Shown piece after piece: positions 17,225-26,447 of a DNA stretch of 64,000 bases. Both the position numbers and the translations under genes were made by a program. Each line of letters starts with the position of its first letter. Positions within the stretch are counted from its first letter, which is position 1. This stretch comes from Hellea sp. (GTDB taxonomy: Bacteria; Pseudomonadota; Alphaproteobacteria; Caulobacterales; Maricaulaceae), in the NCBI GenBank assembly GCA_020629135.1, contig JAHDDX010000002.1, forward strand, positions 1-64,000. The letters are read 5' to 3'. Below the pieces are notes generated by a model, which ran no database searches, had not been told where the DNA came from, and was given only the letters and a program-made list of their open reading frames with translations.

Positions 17225-17423
17225 ATGCCGACTCCTTTAATTATCGTTTATCAATAAGGAGCGAGCAAATCAAGGCTCAATGTGAACACGGGCCTACGGT
17301 ATGTTATCCATCCATGTTTCAAGGACAAATGCGAATGACCAATCTTTTCTTGACCTTTTTCTAGCTCCAAGTGAACGAAAACAAAGCAATGCGACGTCGA
17401 GAGGTTCCTCTTTCATTGTTTGA
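17225..17423. other. Intergenic stretch, nothing recognised
   Basis: About 200 bases between the LRAT-like gene and yaiI; no reading frame, tRNA or terminator that I can support. Confidence 0.4.
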
Positions 17424-17885
17424 TCATGCGCGTTTGAGCGCTGCGATCATCTCATGCAGATTTTGCAAATAGGTTGAGCGGTCCCGCGCACTAAAGGGCG
17501 GCGGGCCGCCAATATTTTCGCCTATGGCCCCGGCCCGCAGATCCGACATAATCGCCCGTACCGCCAGAGCCGAGCCAATGCTGTCTTCGGTAAAGGCTTT
17601 GCCATTCGGCGCCAGGACCTGCGTACCCGCCTTTAGGCATCGATCCGCAAGCGGAATATCGGAAGTGATGACCACGACGTTTTCGCCCGCGCGCTCAGCA
17701 ATATAATCATCAGCGGCGTCAAAACCATCTGAAACCATGACCCGGCTGACCAGCGGATGATCCATCACGCGCAGAAAATTATTAGCAACAACGATGACCG
17801 GCACATCATGTCGAAGCGCGACCTTATATGTTTCCTCACGGACCGGACAGGCATCCGCATCAATAAAGATTTTAATCTCAGCCAC
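17424..17885 (-). CDS. YaiI/YqxD family (DUF188) protein
   Basis: 153 residues from a GTG at 17885; the longer open frame reads through cobB antigenically unlike any YaiI, and the family N-terminus KIFIDADACPV begins right after the GTG. Acidic residues in the IDADACP motif and SDIPLADRCL suggest a PIN/NYN-like nuclease fold. Function is not established. Its start overlaps the end of cobB by eight bases, so it is translated from the same message. Confidence 0.85.
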   Translation of the reverse strand: MAEIKIFIDADACPVREETYKVALRHDVPVIVVANNFLRVMDHPLVSRVMVSDGFDAADDYIAERAGENVVVITSDIPLADRCLKAGTQVLAPNGKAFTEDSIGSALAVRAIMSDLRAGAIGENIGGPPPFSARDRSTYLQNLHEMIAALKRA

Positions 17886-18591
17886 CCAACACCTCATCCA
17901 CCCATACCGGGACCAGATCACCGGCCTTGCCGAGACGCGTCTCGAGAAAGAAGTGTGATCCTTCCGAGCGCTCAAGGTTGATTTCGAGAGTTTGCTTGCC
18001 CAGACCGCGCGCCATTTGTACATAACCGGCGGCCGGATAGACCGCCCCACTCGTGCCTATGGAAACAAATTGATCACAATTCAGGATGGTCGCTTCTATC
18101 GTATCCATGCGGTAAGGCATTTCCCCAAACCAGACAATATCAGGCCGGACTTTGCCAACAACCTCACATTTCGGACAAGGGCTCATAAGCGTAAAGGCAG
18201 CGTCACTTTTGAATTTTTGATCACAGGCGCGGCACCATTGAGACAATAATTCCCCGTGCATATGAATGATATTTTGCGCGCCGCCGCGCTCGTGCAGGTC
18301 GTCAACATTTTGGGTGACGATGGTCAGATAACCACCTCGCTCCATCAAACCTTTTTCCAGTTCCGCCAAGGCGAAGTGCGCCGGGTTGGGTTCAACAGTG
18401 GAGAGCTGCGCCCGTCTTGCATTGTAAAATGACAGGACCAGTTCCGGGTTGGCGGCATAACCCTGCGGGGTTGCAACTTCCTCAATGGAATGATCTTCCC
18501 ACAATCCACCCGTATCGCGAAAGGTTCGAATGCCACTTTCCGCCGAAATCCCGGCCCCGGTCAGCACCACAATGTTTTTGCTTTTTGTCAT
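17878..18591 (-). CDS. cobB: NAD-dependent protein deacylase, sirtuin CobB
   Basis: 237 residues from the ATG at 18591. GAGISAESGIRTFR (12-25) binds NAD, TQNVDDLH (93-100) is the ribose pocket, His112 is the catalytic base in HMHGEL, and Cys120, Cys123, Cys139, Cys142 bind structural zinc. Tyr56 and Arg59 in FYNAR are the class III pair that recognises succinyl and malonyl groups as well as acetyl. The enzyme removes acyl groups from lysines and releases nicotinamide, which the nadM-like/NAMPT operon 11 kb downstream could recycle. Divergent from the phosphatase gene with only 21 bases between the two starts. Confidence 0.95.
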   Translation of the reverse strand: MTKSKNIVVLTGAGISAESGIRTFRDTGGLWEDHSIEEVATPQGYAANPELVLSFYNARRAQLSTVEPNPAHFALAELEKGLMERGGYLTIVTQNVDDLHERGGAQNIIHMHGELLSQWCRACDQKFKSDAAFTLMSPCPKCEVVGKVRPDIVWFGEMPYRMDTIEATILNCDQFVSIGTSGAVYPAAGYVQMARGLGKQTLEINLERSEGSHFFLETRLGKAGDLVPVWVDEVLGG

Positions 18592-18612
18592 AGGCCGTTT
18601 TATGCCCGCTTC

Positions 18613-19086
18613 ATGGATAAGCCGAAAGTTCTTTTTGTATGTCTGGGCAATATTTGCCGATCGCCCACCGCGGAGGCCGTGTTTCGTCATCGCGCCGGTC
18701 GCGCCGGACTGGGTGTATATATAGATAGCGCTGGTACAGGCGCCTGGCATGCTGGCGAATTACCCGACGCACGGGCCCAGAGTGCCGGGAAAGCCCGCGG
18801 ATATAGTTTTGAGGGCCAAACAGCACGGGCGGTGATAGACGACGACTTCGAAGATTTCGATCTGATCCTGGCGATGGATCAAAAAAATCTGAAAAACCTG
18901 CAAATGATGGCGCCGAATCATCTCTGCTCGAAAATCCAATTATTTCTGGAGTTCTTAAACGATCGGTCCGTAACCGAAGTCCCTGACCCCTATTATGGCG
19001 GGCCGGATGGGTTTGAGCATGTTTTGGACCTGATTGAGGCCGCCAGTGACGGCCTTATCGCAGAAATATCCGAAAATTACGGGTGA
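18613..19086 (+). CDS. Low-molecular-weight protein tyrosine phosphatase
   Basis: 157 residues from the ATG at 18613 (upstream frame overlaps cobB and is discarded). The P-loop C-x5-R is CLGNICRS with Cys10 and Arg16; the general acid Asp125 lies in PDPYYGG. It hydrolyses phosphotyrosine or small aryl phosphates in the cytosol. Some relatives control exopolysaccharide kinases, but no such kinase is nearby. Shares a 21-base divergent promoter gap with cobB. Confidence 0.92.
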   Translation: MDKPKVLFVCLGNICRSPTAEAVFRHRAGRAGLGVYIDSAGTGAWHAGELPDARAQSAGKARGYSFEGQTARAVIDDDFEDFDLILAMDQKNLKNLQMMAPNHLCSKIQLFLEFLNDRSVTEVPDPYYGGPDGFEHVLDLIEAASDGLIAEISENYG

Positions 19087-19117
19087 CAGGCCCGCTTGAA
19101 ACGACTAACTCCGTGCC

Positions 19118-20269
19118 ATGAAAATGATCAGCACACAGGGGGCGCTGGACGAATTTTGTAAAGCCGCCGGGTCTCGGCCTTTTCTCTGTGTTGACACAGA
19201 GTTCATGCGCGAAACCACGTTTTACTCCCAGCTCTGCCTGATCCAAGCCGCAACAGATGAAACAGAGGTTATCATTGACCCGCTGGCCGATGATATCGAC
19301 CTGACTCCATTTCTCGCCTTGATGAACGACCCGAAGATTACCAAGGTCATGCATGCGGCGCGACAGGACCTCGAGATTTTCTATCACATCAACCAAAAAG
19401 TTCCCGCGCCTTTGTTTGACACTCAGATCGCTGCCATGGCTCTGGGATTTGGCGAATCCGTCGGATATTCGTCACTGGTCAAAGGTCGTCTTGGTGTAAC
19501 CCTCGATAAGGGAGCTCGTTTCACAGATTGGTCTCGCCGCCCCTTAAGCGAGAAACAATTGAGCTATGCCATGGGCGATGTCACTCATTTGCGTGATATG
19601 TATCCAGCCATGGTTGAGGAATTGGATGAGCGGGGTCGGATCCCTTGGGTATCAGAGGAAATGGAACTCTTACTGGCTGAAGACTTGTATAAAAACGACC
19701 CCGAAAAGGCCTGGGAACGGCTTAAGATTAGAAATTCGCGCAAACCCTATCTGGCGGCCTTGAAAGCTGTCACGGCCTGGCGCGAGGAGAAAGCTATAGA
19801 TCGCAACGTGCCCCGCCGACGCGTGCTAAAAGATGATGCTTTGCACGCCATCGCTTTACAGCGCCCCAAAACGGTTTCTGCCCTGGCCAAAGTACGTGGC
19901 GTTCCGTCGGGGTTTGAACGCTCGGAAACGGCTAAAACAATGATCACGGCCGTGAACAAAGCGATTGAAAATGCGGACCGCTACGCGCCGACCCTGCCGC
20001 GGGTCAAACATATGCCGCCCAATATCGGACCGGCCTCTGAAATGCTAAAAACCCTTCTTCGTCTTCGGACAGAATATGAAGATATCGCGCCGCGTCTGGT
20101 CGCCTCGAATAAAGAAATCGACATGATTGCGGCTTTTGGCGAAAAGGCGGATGTTCGCGCCCTTACCGGCTGGCGTCGTGAAGTCTTTGGCGAAGATGCG
20201 CTCAAGCTTTTAAAAGGCGAAATCGTACTTAAGCTTGAAGGCCGAAAGGTTATTGCCATCATGTCTTGA
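19118..20269 (+). CDS. rnd: Ribonuclease D
   Basis: 383 residues. A DEDD exonuclease domain: DTEF (Asp26, Glu28), HAARQDLEIF and the YAMGDVTHL motif of the DEDDy subgroup; an HRDC domain follows (about 205-290). It trims the 3' ends of tRNA and other structured RNAs. It starts 31 bases after the phosphatase stop and may share its transcript. Confidence 0.95.
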   Translation: MKMISTQGALDEFCKAAGSRPFLCVDTEFMRETTFYSQLCLIQAATDETEVIIDPLADDIDLTPFLALMNDPKITKVMHAARQDLEIFYHINQKVPAPLFDTQIAAMALGFGESVGYSSLVKGRLGVTLDKGARFTDWSRRPLSEKQLSYAMGDVTHLRDMYPAMVEELDERGRIPWVSEEMELLLAEDLYKNDPEKAWERLKIRNSRKPYLAALKAVTAWREEKAIDRNVPRRRVLKDDALHAIALQRPKTVSALAKVRGVPSGFERSETAKTMITAVNKAIENADRYAPTLPRVKHMPPNIGPASEMLKTLLRLRTEYEDIAPRLVASNKEIDMIAAFGEKADVRALTGWRREVFGEDALKLLKGEIVLKLEGRKVIAIMS

Positions 20270-20371
20270 TGGTTTGTATTTCCAATAAGAAATACCAAAT
20301 CCATTTATCATAAAACAAAATAGTGAAAATTTGTGACTTCCCCTCTGTCCAAATTCCATCAATAGCGAATT

Positions 20372-21562
20372 ATGGAATATCGTAGCGGATATGGATTCCC
20401 AGCGGAGATCCTGGCAGATCGCCCGCGCATGGAACGCTTATTTGACAACAAATGGTTTTTCGTTGGCATGCGAGGCGATATCCCAAACAGACGGGACTAT
20501 TTGAAGTTTAGTCTGTTCGACGAAGAATATTTTCTGGTTCATGGTCAGGACGGAGAAATTCACGGCTATGTTAATCGCTGTGCCCACCAAAGCGCCCGAC
20601 TGTTAAATGAAGATGTCGGAAGATGCGCGGCCCGGATCATCTGTCCGAACCATCAATGGGCATTTGATGCAAATAATGGGGCCCTGATTCACGCGCCGCA
20701 TATGTGTGAAAATTTTGCGAAATCCGAAGATGGTCAAACCCATAGACTGGACCAAATCGCCATTCGTGAAATCGGTACCATGCTGTTTGCCTGCCTCGGC
20801 GAAAATCCAAATCATAATGAAATAGACCGGATGGCAGATCTGATAGCCCCCTATACCGCCCCATTTGCCAGTGCAGCGCATGGTTACAAACGCGCCTACC
20901 ATCACCGGGAAATTATCGACGCGAACTGGCTTCTGGTCATGATCAATAACCGGGAATGTTGCCACTGTGCCCAAAATCACAAGCGCTTACTGGCACTATT
21001 TGATCCGTCGAGCTTCAACGGAACGACAACGCCTGAATATCAGGCCTTGATTGAGGCGGCTAAAACTCGCTGGGACGCGCAAGGTTTGGCATGGAAAGAA
21101 ATGCCCTTTGACCCAGATGAAAACTTCAGGATCGCGCGCTATCCCTTAGCCCCCGGTTTCCAGTCCATCACTTTTGATGGCCGGCTGGCCAGTCAAAAAC
21201 TGATCGGGCCATTTGAAAATGGAAAGCCGGATTCGAGCACTCTATCTTTTTGGTTAAACCCGAATTGCTGGGTTCATTTCACCTCCGATCACATTGCGAC
21301 CAATTGGGTCCTGCCCCTGAGTGAAAATCGTTGTGAACTTTATACCAGTTGGATCGTTCACGCCGATGCTGAGGAACATGAGGATTATGATCCAGATCAT
21401 ATGAAAGAGGTATGGCTCGTGACCAATGAAGAGGATGTGGGCCTTTGCAAATCCATGAGCGAAGGCGCGTCATCCCGCTATTACAAACCTGGCCCGTTTT
21501 CAGACTCTGAGCAATTTTGCACCCAGTTTTGTGATTGGTATATGCGGGCAACCGAGCTATAA
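20372..21562 (+). CDS. Rieske non-heme iron oxygenase alpha subunit, GbcA-like
   Basis: 396 residues. Rieske cluster ligands Cys70, His72, Cys91, His94 (CAH and CPNH). The mononuclear iron site is WLLVMINNRECCHCAQNH, with Glu195 as bridge and His198 and His203 as ligands; this N-x-E-C-x-H-C pattern is that of glycine betaine monooxygenase, carnitine oxygenase and stachydrine demethylase alpha subunits, not of aromatic dioxygenases. A quaternary-amine demethylase is therefore the best guess. No reductase (GbcB) gene is near. Weak ribosome binding site. Confidence 0.82.
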   Translation: MEYRSGYGFPAEILADRPRMERLFDNKWFFVGMRGDIPNRRDYLKFSLFDEEYFLVHGQDGEIHGYVNRCAHQSARLLNEDVGRCAARIICPNHQWAFDANNGALIHAPHMCENFAKSEDGQTHRLDQIAIREIGTMLFACLGENPNHNEIDRMADLIAPYTAPFASAAHGYKRAYHHREIIDANWLLVMINNRECCHCAQNHKRLLALFDPSSFNGTTTPEYQALIEAAKTRWDAQGLAWKEMPFDPDENFRIARYPLAPGFQSITFDGRLASQKLIGPFENGKPDSSTLSFWLNPNCWVHFTSDHIATNWVLPLSENRCELYTSWIVHADAEEHEDYDPDHMKEVWLVTNEEDVGLCKSMSEGASSRYYKPGPFSDSEQFCTQFCDWYMRATEL

Positions 21563-21591
21563 AAAACCGCCCATTTGGGGCGGCTTTTCTT
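21561..21591. terminator. Bidirectional terminator
   Basis: CCGCCC/GGGCGG stem (21567-21572, 21578-21583), loop ATTTG, with six A before it and CTTTTCTT after it; it can end both the Rieske gene (plus) and aceA (minus). Confidence 0.85.
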
Positions 21592-21610
21592 CGGAGAGAT
21601 ATCCTAAAGC

Positions 21611-23206
21611 TTATGCGACATTCGCGAATTGGTTCATCGTGTTATGTTCACCACCGGCCTTAAGCGCCCGGTCTCCGCCGGTCATTTCCTTAAACGTATC
21701 ACCCAGATCAGAACCGACCTCATGCTGGTGCTTCACCGCAGAAACGCCGGTCCGGATTTCCTCGCGCTGGATTTCTTTGACATAGGCCAGCATTTTCTGG
21801 TCGCCGAAATAACCTTCTGACAAGTCGTTCATGAATTTGGCCGTCATGTGGAAGGTCGGCAGCGTAATCAGATTGTGGAACACCCCGGCTTCACGGGCGA
21901 TATCGGTCTGGAATGCCTGTAAACGGGCATCCGCTTCAAGCCCCAATGGATCCTTATCGAACCGCGCAGACATTAGCTCGGCCTCTGGATATGAACTCTC
22001 ATGGATTTTACCTTCCGCAATCCAATCCTCGCGCACCTGTTTGCGCAGATTGAGCGTCCAGTTAAAGCTCGGCGAGTTGTTATAAGTCAGCTTGGCATCC
22101 GGCACGACTTCCTTGATCCGGTTGACCATGCCTGCAATCCGCTTAACATTCGGTGTCGCCGTTTCGATCCATAAAAGATCAGCCCCGCCATCCGTCAATG
22201 AGGATACGCAGTCTTCGACCACACGATCTTCGCCGGTATCGGCTTTGAATTTGTAAAGCCCATTTGGCAAGCGTGTCGGCTTAACGAGCTTGCCGTCGAG
22301 TTGAATAGCAACCTCGCCGTCTTCCAGCTGGTTCAGATCGCTTACCGGCGTTGTATCGAGCCATTTGGTGTACTCAGCCGCATGATCGCCAGCTTCACGT
22401 GAAACCGGGATCTTCTGTGTCAGACCAGCCCCCAGACTGTCGGTCCGGGCAACGATCACCCCGTCGTCAACACCGAGTTCTTCAAACGCCATACGAACGG
22501 CGCGCAGCTTCTCAATAAAGTCTTCGCGCGGCACTGTGACTTTACCATCCTGGTGACCACATTGTTTAGCATCTGACACCTGGTTTTCGATCTGAATACA
22601 GCAGGCGCCCGCCTTGATCATTTCCTTGGCGAGCAGATAGGTCGCGTGCACATTGCCAAATCCAGCGTCAATATCGGCGATAATTGGACGGACATACGTC
22701 TCATGAGCGTCGATTTTCGCAATGACAGCGTCGCGGTTATCGGTTGTTTTCAGCTCAGCAAACAAATCGTTTAACTCGACCTCATCCGCCTGACGCAATG
22801 AGGTATATATCTCTTGGATCAGATCGACCACGGATGTCTTTTCATGCATGGATTGATCCGGCAAGTGACCGAACCGATTGCGCAGACCGGCAACCATCCA
22901 ACCTGACAGATAGACATAAGCTTTATCCAGCGTGCCCTTTTGACGTTTGATGGCTCGCATCATCTGCATGGCATGAAAGCCGGACCAACAGCCGAGGCTT
23001 TGAGTGAACTGACCACTATCAGCATCATACTCGGCCATGTCCTTGCGCATCAATGTCGCCATATCCCGCGCTATATCCAAATGGGTGCTATAAGTATTCT
23101 GGATTTTCAGTTGGGCTAATCCATCGAGCCCAATGCCCCCCGGGGCCCCGTTGGGGTAGCGGGCTTCGAGTTCATTCAAAGTTTCCTGATAAGTTTTGCG
23201 TGTCAT
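21611..23206 (-). CDS. aceA: Isocitrate lyase (long, Pseudomonas type)
   Basis: 531 residues, the length of the P. aeruginosa-type enzyme, about 100 more than E. coli AceA. The catalytic loop KQCGH is at 214-218 (Cys216), followed by QDGKVTVP; IIADIDAGFGN and ARTDS are metal and substrate regions. It splits isocitrate to glyoxylate and succinate, the first step of the glyoxylate shunt. Only two bases separate the aceB stop from its ATG, so the genes form an aceB-aceA operon, facing the ScfR-type regulator. Confidence 0.97.
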   Translation of the reverse strand: MTRKTYQETLNELEARYPNGAPGGIGLDGLAQLKIQNTYSTHLDIARDMATLMRKDMAEYDADSGQFTQSLGCWSGFHAMQMMRAIKRQKGTLDKAYVYLSGWMVAGLRNRFGHLPDQSMHEKTSVVDLIQEIYTSLRQADEVELNDLFAELKTTDNRDAVIAKIDAHETYVRPIIADIDAGFGNVHATYLLAKEMIKAGACCIQIENQVSDAKQCGHQDGKVTVPREDFIEKLRAVRMAFEELGVDDGVIVARTDSLGAGLTQKIPVSREAGDHAAEYTKWLDTTPVSDLNQLEDGEVAIQLDGKLVKPTRLPNGLYKFKADTGEDRVVEDCVSSLTDGGADLLWIETATPNVKRIAGMVNRIKEVVPDAKLTYNNSPSFNWTLNLRKQVREDWIAEGKIHESSYPEAELMSARFDKDPLGLEADARLQAFQTDIAREAGVFHNLITLPTFHMTAKFMNDLSEGYFGDQKMLAYVKEIQREEIRTGVSAVKHQHEVGSDLGDTFKEMTGGDRALKAGGEHNTMNQFANVA

Positions 23207-23208
23207 GA

Positions 23209-24843
23209 TTATTTCTCCAAAATTTCGTAAGCAGGTAAAGTCAGGAAGTCAGGCAGATCGACAGATGTGGCCGACTTTTCAAAAATCTTCGCACCCTCAG
23301 GAAAACGACCTGAAATATAGGCGTCTTTCCCAATAGACTCTTTGATCGCATCGAGTTCCTGGCGGAATAATGTTTCAAACAGGGTGGAATTCATTGTGGC
23401 GGTTGATCCGTCTTCCATGGATACATCCACACTATGGCGCAGCCATTGCCAGATTTGCGTTCTGGAAATTTCAGCCGTCGCCGCATCTTCCATCAGATTG
23501 TGAATTGGTACCGCACCGCGTCCGCAAAGCCAGGCCGCGATATATTGAACGCCGACCGAAATATTGGTGCGAATACCGGCTTCGGTAATCGTTCCAGAAT
23601 GCGGGGCCAACATGGCCTCATCAGATATCCGGGGGGCCTGACCTTTTTTCAAGATCTGGTGCTTTTGCGGCATGTGATCGTTAAACACATTCATTGCAAC
23701 AGGCACGAGATCCGGATGGGCGACCCAGGTTCCGTCATGACCCTGGCGCACTTCGCGTTCCTTATCGGCCCGAACTTTGGCGAAGGCCGCCTCATTAGCG
23801 TCATCGTCATTTTTAACCGGAATTTGCGCTGCCATTCCGCCCATGGCGTGAGCGCGTCGCTTGTGACAGGTCTCAATCAACCGAAGGGAATAAGCCTTAA
23901 GGAAATCCCGGTCCATGCCGACCTGTGCGCGGTCCGGCAGTACAAATTGCTTATGATTGCGCAGAGTCTTGATGTAACTGAAAATATAATCCCAGCGACC
24001 ACAGTTCAGGCCTGTTATGTGATGGCGTAAAACATATAAGATCTCGTCCATCTGGAAGGCCGCCGGCAATGTTTCAATCAGAACCGTTGCCTTGATGGTG
24101 CCGTGTGGGATACCGACAAAGACCTGGGCGAAGTTAAAGACATCATTCCACAGACGCGCTTCTTGGTAGCTTTCCATTTTTGGCAGATAGTAAAAAGGCC
24201 CCTTGCCTTGATCCGCCAGAAGCTTGCCATTGTGGAAAATATGCAGACCGAAATCGACCAGGCTGGCAGACATAGGCTTACCGTCAACGGTAATTCCGGC
24301 TTCTACCAAGTGCCAGCCGCGCGGGCGGACCAGCATGGTCGCCGTGTTCTCGCCGAGGCGGTAGGATTTCTTCTCCGTATCGAGCTTCAGATTACCCCGC
24401 GCATAATCGCGCATATTGATCTGACCCTCGATCATATTGGCAAAGGTCGGGGATGACGCATCCTCGAAATCGGCCATAAACATTTTCGCGCCGGAATTCA
24501 GCGCATTGATCATCATTTTCCGGTCTACCGGACCCGTAATTTCAACCCGGCGATCTTGGAGTGCGGGGGGACAAGGATCTACTTCCCAAACTGAATTCCG
24601 CACATGTTCCGTTTCAGGCGGCTGTTCTGGGAGTTCGCCATCGTCATAACGGTCCTGCATCAAACGACGATTTTCAAGGAGTATCCGACGCTGTGGCCCG
24701 AAGCGGCGTTCCAGATCCGCCAGGAATAAAAGCGCATCAGGCGTTAAGACATCTGCATAGCCCTGGCCCATAGGCTTGACCACTTTGGCCAGAACCCGGT
24801 GACGTGGAACAGGTTGGGATTTTATACCAGATGGCGCATTCAT
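23209..24843 (-). CDS. aceB: Malate synthase A
   Basis: 544 residues from the ATG at 24843, preceded by GGAG with suitable spacing; two ATGs lie in frame just upstream (24855, 24849), inside that ribosome binding site. Visible: TMLVRPRGWH, IETLPAAFQM, the signature GLNCGRWDYIFSYIK, and IPVKNDDDAN. It condenses glyoxylate and acetyl-CoA to malate in the cytosol and works directly with aceA downstream. The promoter lies in the 129-base gap holding the repeated TTTGTAAA sites. Confidence 0.96.
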   Translation of the reverse strand: MNAPSGIKSQPVPRHRVLAKVVKPMGQGYADVLTPDALLFLADLERRFGPQRRILLENRRLMQDRYDDGELPEQPPETEHVRNSVWEVDPCPPALQDRRVEITGPVDRKMMINALNSGAKMFMADFEDASSPTFANMIEGQINMRDYARGNLKLDTEKKSYRLGENTATMLVRPRGWHLVEAGITVDGKPMSASLVDFGLHIFHNGKLLADQGKGPFYYLPKMESYQEARLWNDVFNFAQVFVGIPHGTIKATVLIETLPAAFQMDEILYVLRHHITGLNCGRWDYIFSYIKTLRNHKQFVLPDRAQVGMDRDFLKAYSLRLIETCHKRRAHAMGGMAAQIPVKNDDDANEAAFAKVRADKEREVRQGHDGTWVAHPDLVPVAMNVFNDHMPQKHQILKKGQAPRISDEAMLAPHSGTITEAGIRTNISVGVQYIAAWLCGRGAVPIHNLMEDAATAEISRTQIWQWLRHSVDVSMEDGSTATMNSTLFETLFRQELDAIKESIGKDAYISGRFPEGAKIFEKSATSVDLPDFLTLPAYEILEK

Positions 24844-24873
24844 AATCATCTCCATTGATTTGAGATGACTATA

Positions 24874-24971
24874 TTTACAAAAATATCATGTGGTCTATAA
24901 GCGTTTGTAAATTAACGGTATTTATGTTAATATTGTAAAGTTACTTGTGATAATTTTGTAAAAGTTGTAAA
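24874..24971. promoter_or_regulatory. Array of TTTGTAAA-type operator half-sites between aceB and the regulator
   Basis: TTTACAAA (24874-24881), TTTGTAAA (24904-24911), ATTGTAAA (24932-24939), TTTGTAAA (24955-24962) and GTTGTAAA (24964-24971). Known ScfR-family operators (RamB of Corynebacterium, PccR of Rhodobacter) are of the TTTGCAAA type, so these are good candidate binding sites for the adjacent regulator. The last two abut and end two bases before its ATG, which would allow autoregulation. Confidence 0.65.
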
Positions 24972-24972
24972 A

Positions 24973-26397
24973 ATGTCGAATGAAGAGAAACTCCTGATCG
25001 GCCCTCGTTTACGGCGATTTCGGACAAATCTAGGACTGACCCAGACCCGCATGGCCGAAGATTTGGGCATTTCCACCAGCTATCTCAACCTAATGGAACG
25101 CAATCAGCGCGCTATGAGCGCCAAAGTCCTGTTGCGCATGGCGGAGATCTACGATTTTGACCTCGCGACATTTAGCGGCAAGAGCGACGCCCATTTAGTG
25201 GCAGAAATCTTTCAAACCTTCAAAGATCCGGTATTTAAAAACACCCCACTTTCCAAAAATGAAGCCGAAGACCTGGTCAATACCAGCCCCAATGCCGCAA
25301 GGGCTCTACTTCAGCTTTATTCCCGGCACCGGGATCAGGCCAAGCGAGACGCGACCGTGGTTGCCGACAGGGACAAAGTCGAGCTCCTCGAGCAATCCGT
25401 CGAAGCCGTAGAGGCGGTTCGTGAATTTATTCACAGCCAACGCAATTTTTTTCCGCGCCTCGATGCAGCCGCCGAAGCTTTGTCTCGGGAACTCACCCCC
25501 AATCGCCATGAACCCCATATTGGGCTGACACAGCGCTTAAAAGACAAACACGACATATCCGTCCGAATTGTACCCATTGACGTAATGCCGCAAATGCTGC
25601 GTTATTTTGATCGTCATTCCCGCCGGATTAATCTATCGGAACTCCTCCCGCAATCAGGACGCAGGTTTCAACTGGCCTTCCAGATCGGCATGCTGGAACA
25701 CCGAGACCTGATCGATGAAATAGTGGGCAAAGCCAAACTGCCGGGGCGGGAGGCCGAAGGTCTCGCTCGAACCAATCTGGCCAATTATTTCGCCGCCGCC
25801 ACGGCTATGCCCTATTCCCGTTTTTTGAAAGAGGCCGAACAGACCCGTTATGACCTAGAGCTTTTATCATTTCGCTTCGGCACCAGTTTTGAACAAACGG
25901 CCCACCGCCTGACCACTTTGCAAAAGCCCGACGCCCGCGGCATTCCGTTTTTCTTTGTCCGCCTGGATATGGCCGGCAATGTGTCAAAACGCTATTCCGC
26001 CGGTCGGTTCCACTTTTCCAAATTTGGCGGGGCCTGTCCGCTATGGAATATTCACGAATGTTTCCAAACGCCAGGGCGGGTCCATACACAGATTATTCAA
26101 CTCCCCGATGAAACCACATATTTCTCGATTGCCAAAATGATCCAGCGCAGCGATGGCACACATGATAACCCCGCACAAAAGCTCGCCATTGGTCTGGGCT
26201 GCGATATCACTTACGCACCGCGCCTCGTCTATGCCAAGAAATATAATCTTGAAAACCCGCAACCCACACCGATCGGAATTAATTGCTATCTGTGCGAGAG
26301 ACAGCATTGCCGCCAAAGGGCCTATGCTCCGCTCAACAAAACTTTGCAATTTGACGAACGCGCCCGCGGCATGAGCCTGTTCCGGTTTGAGGAGTAG
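24973..26397 (+). CDS. ScfR/RamB-type XRE regulator of short-chain acyl-CoA metabolism
   Basis: 474 residues. An N-terminal XRE helix-turn-helix (about 10-65, TQTRMAEDLGISTSYLNLMER) is followed by a long ImmA/IrrE-like and DUF2083 region; the C-terminus has GGACPLWNIHECF and CYLCERQHC, the conserved cysteines of the short-chain fatty acyl-CoA regulator family. Relatives (RamB, PccR, MccR) sense acyl-CoA and control glyoxylate shunt or propionate genes. Standing divergent to aceB-aceA makes this operon the obvious target. No Shine-Dalgarno is visible before the ATG: operator repeats occupy that place. Confidence 0.93.
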   Translation: MSNEEKLLIGPRLRRFRTNLGLTQTRMAEDLGISTSYLNLMERNQRAMSAKVLLRMAEIYDFDLATFSGKSDAHLVAEIFQTFKDPVFKNTPLSKNEAEDLVNTSPNAARALLQLYSRHRDQAKRDATVVADRDKVELLEQSVEAVEAVREFIHSQRNFFPRLDAAAEALSRELTPNRHEPHIGLTQRLKDKHDISVRIVPIDVMPQMLRYFDRHSRRINLSELLPQSGRRFQLAFQIGMLEHRDLIDEIVGKAKLPGREAEGLARTNLANYFAAATAMPYSRFLKEAEQTRYDLELLSFRFGTSFEQTAHRLTTLQKPDARGIPFFFVRLDMAGNVSKRYSAGRFHFSKFGGACPLWNIHECFQTPGRVHTQIIQLPDETTYFSIAKMIQRSDGTHDNPAQKLAIGLGCDITYAPRLVYAKKYNLENPQPTPIGINCYLCERQHCRQRAYAPLNKTLQFDERARGMSLFRFEE

Positions 26398-26447
26398 TCA
26401 AACAAACCCTGTGTTTACTTTGATGCAAGCATTGATAACTTGGCGGC

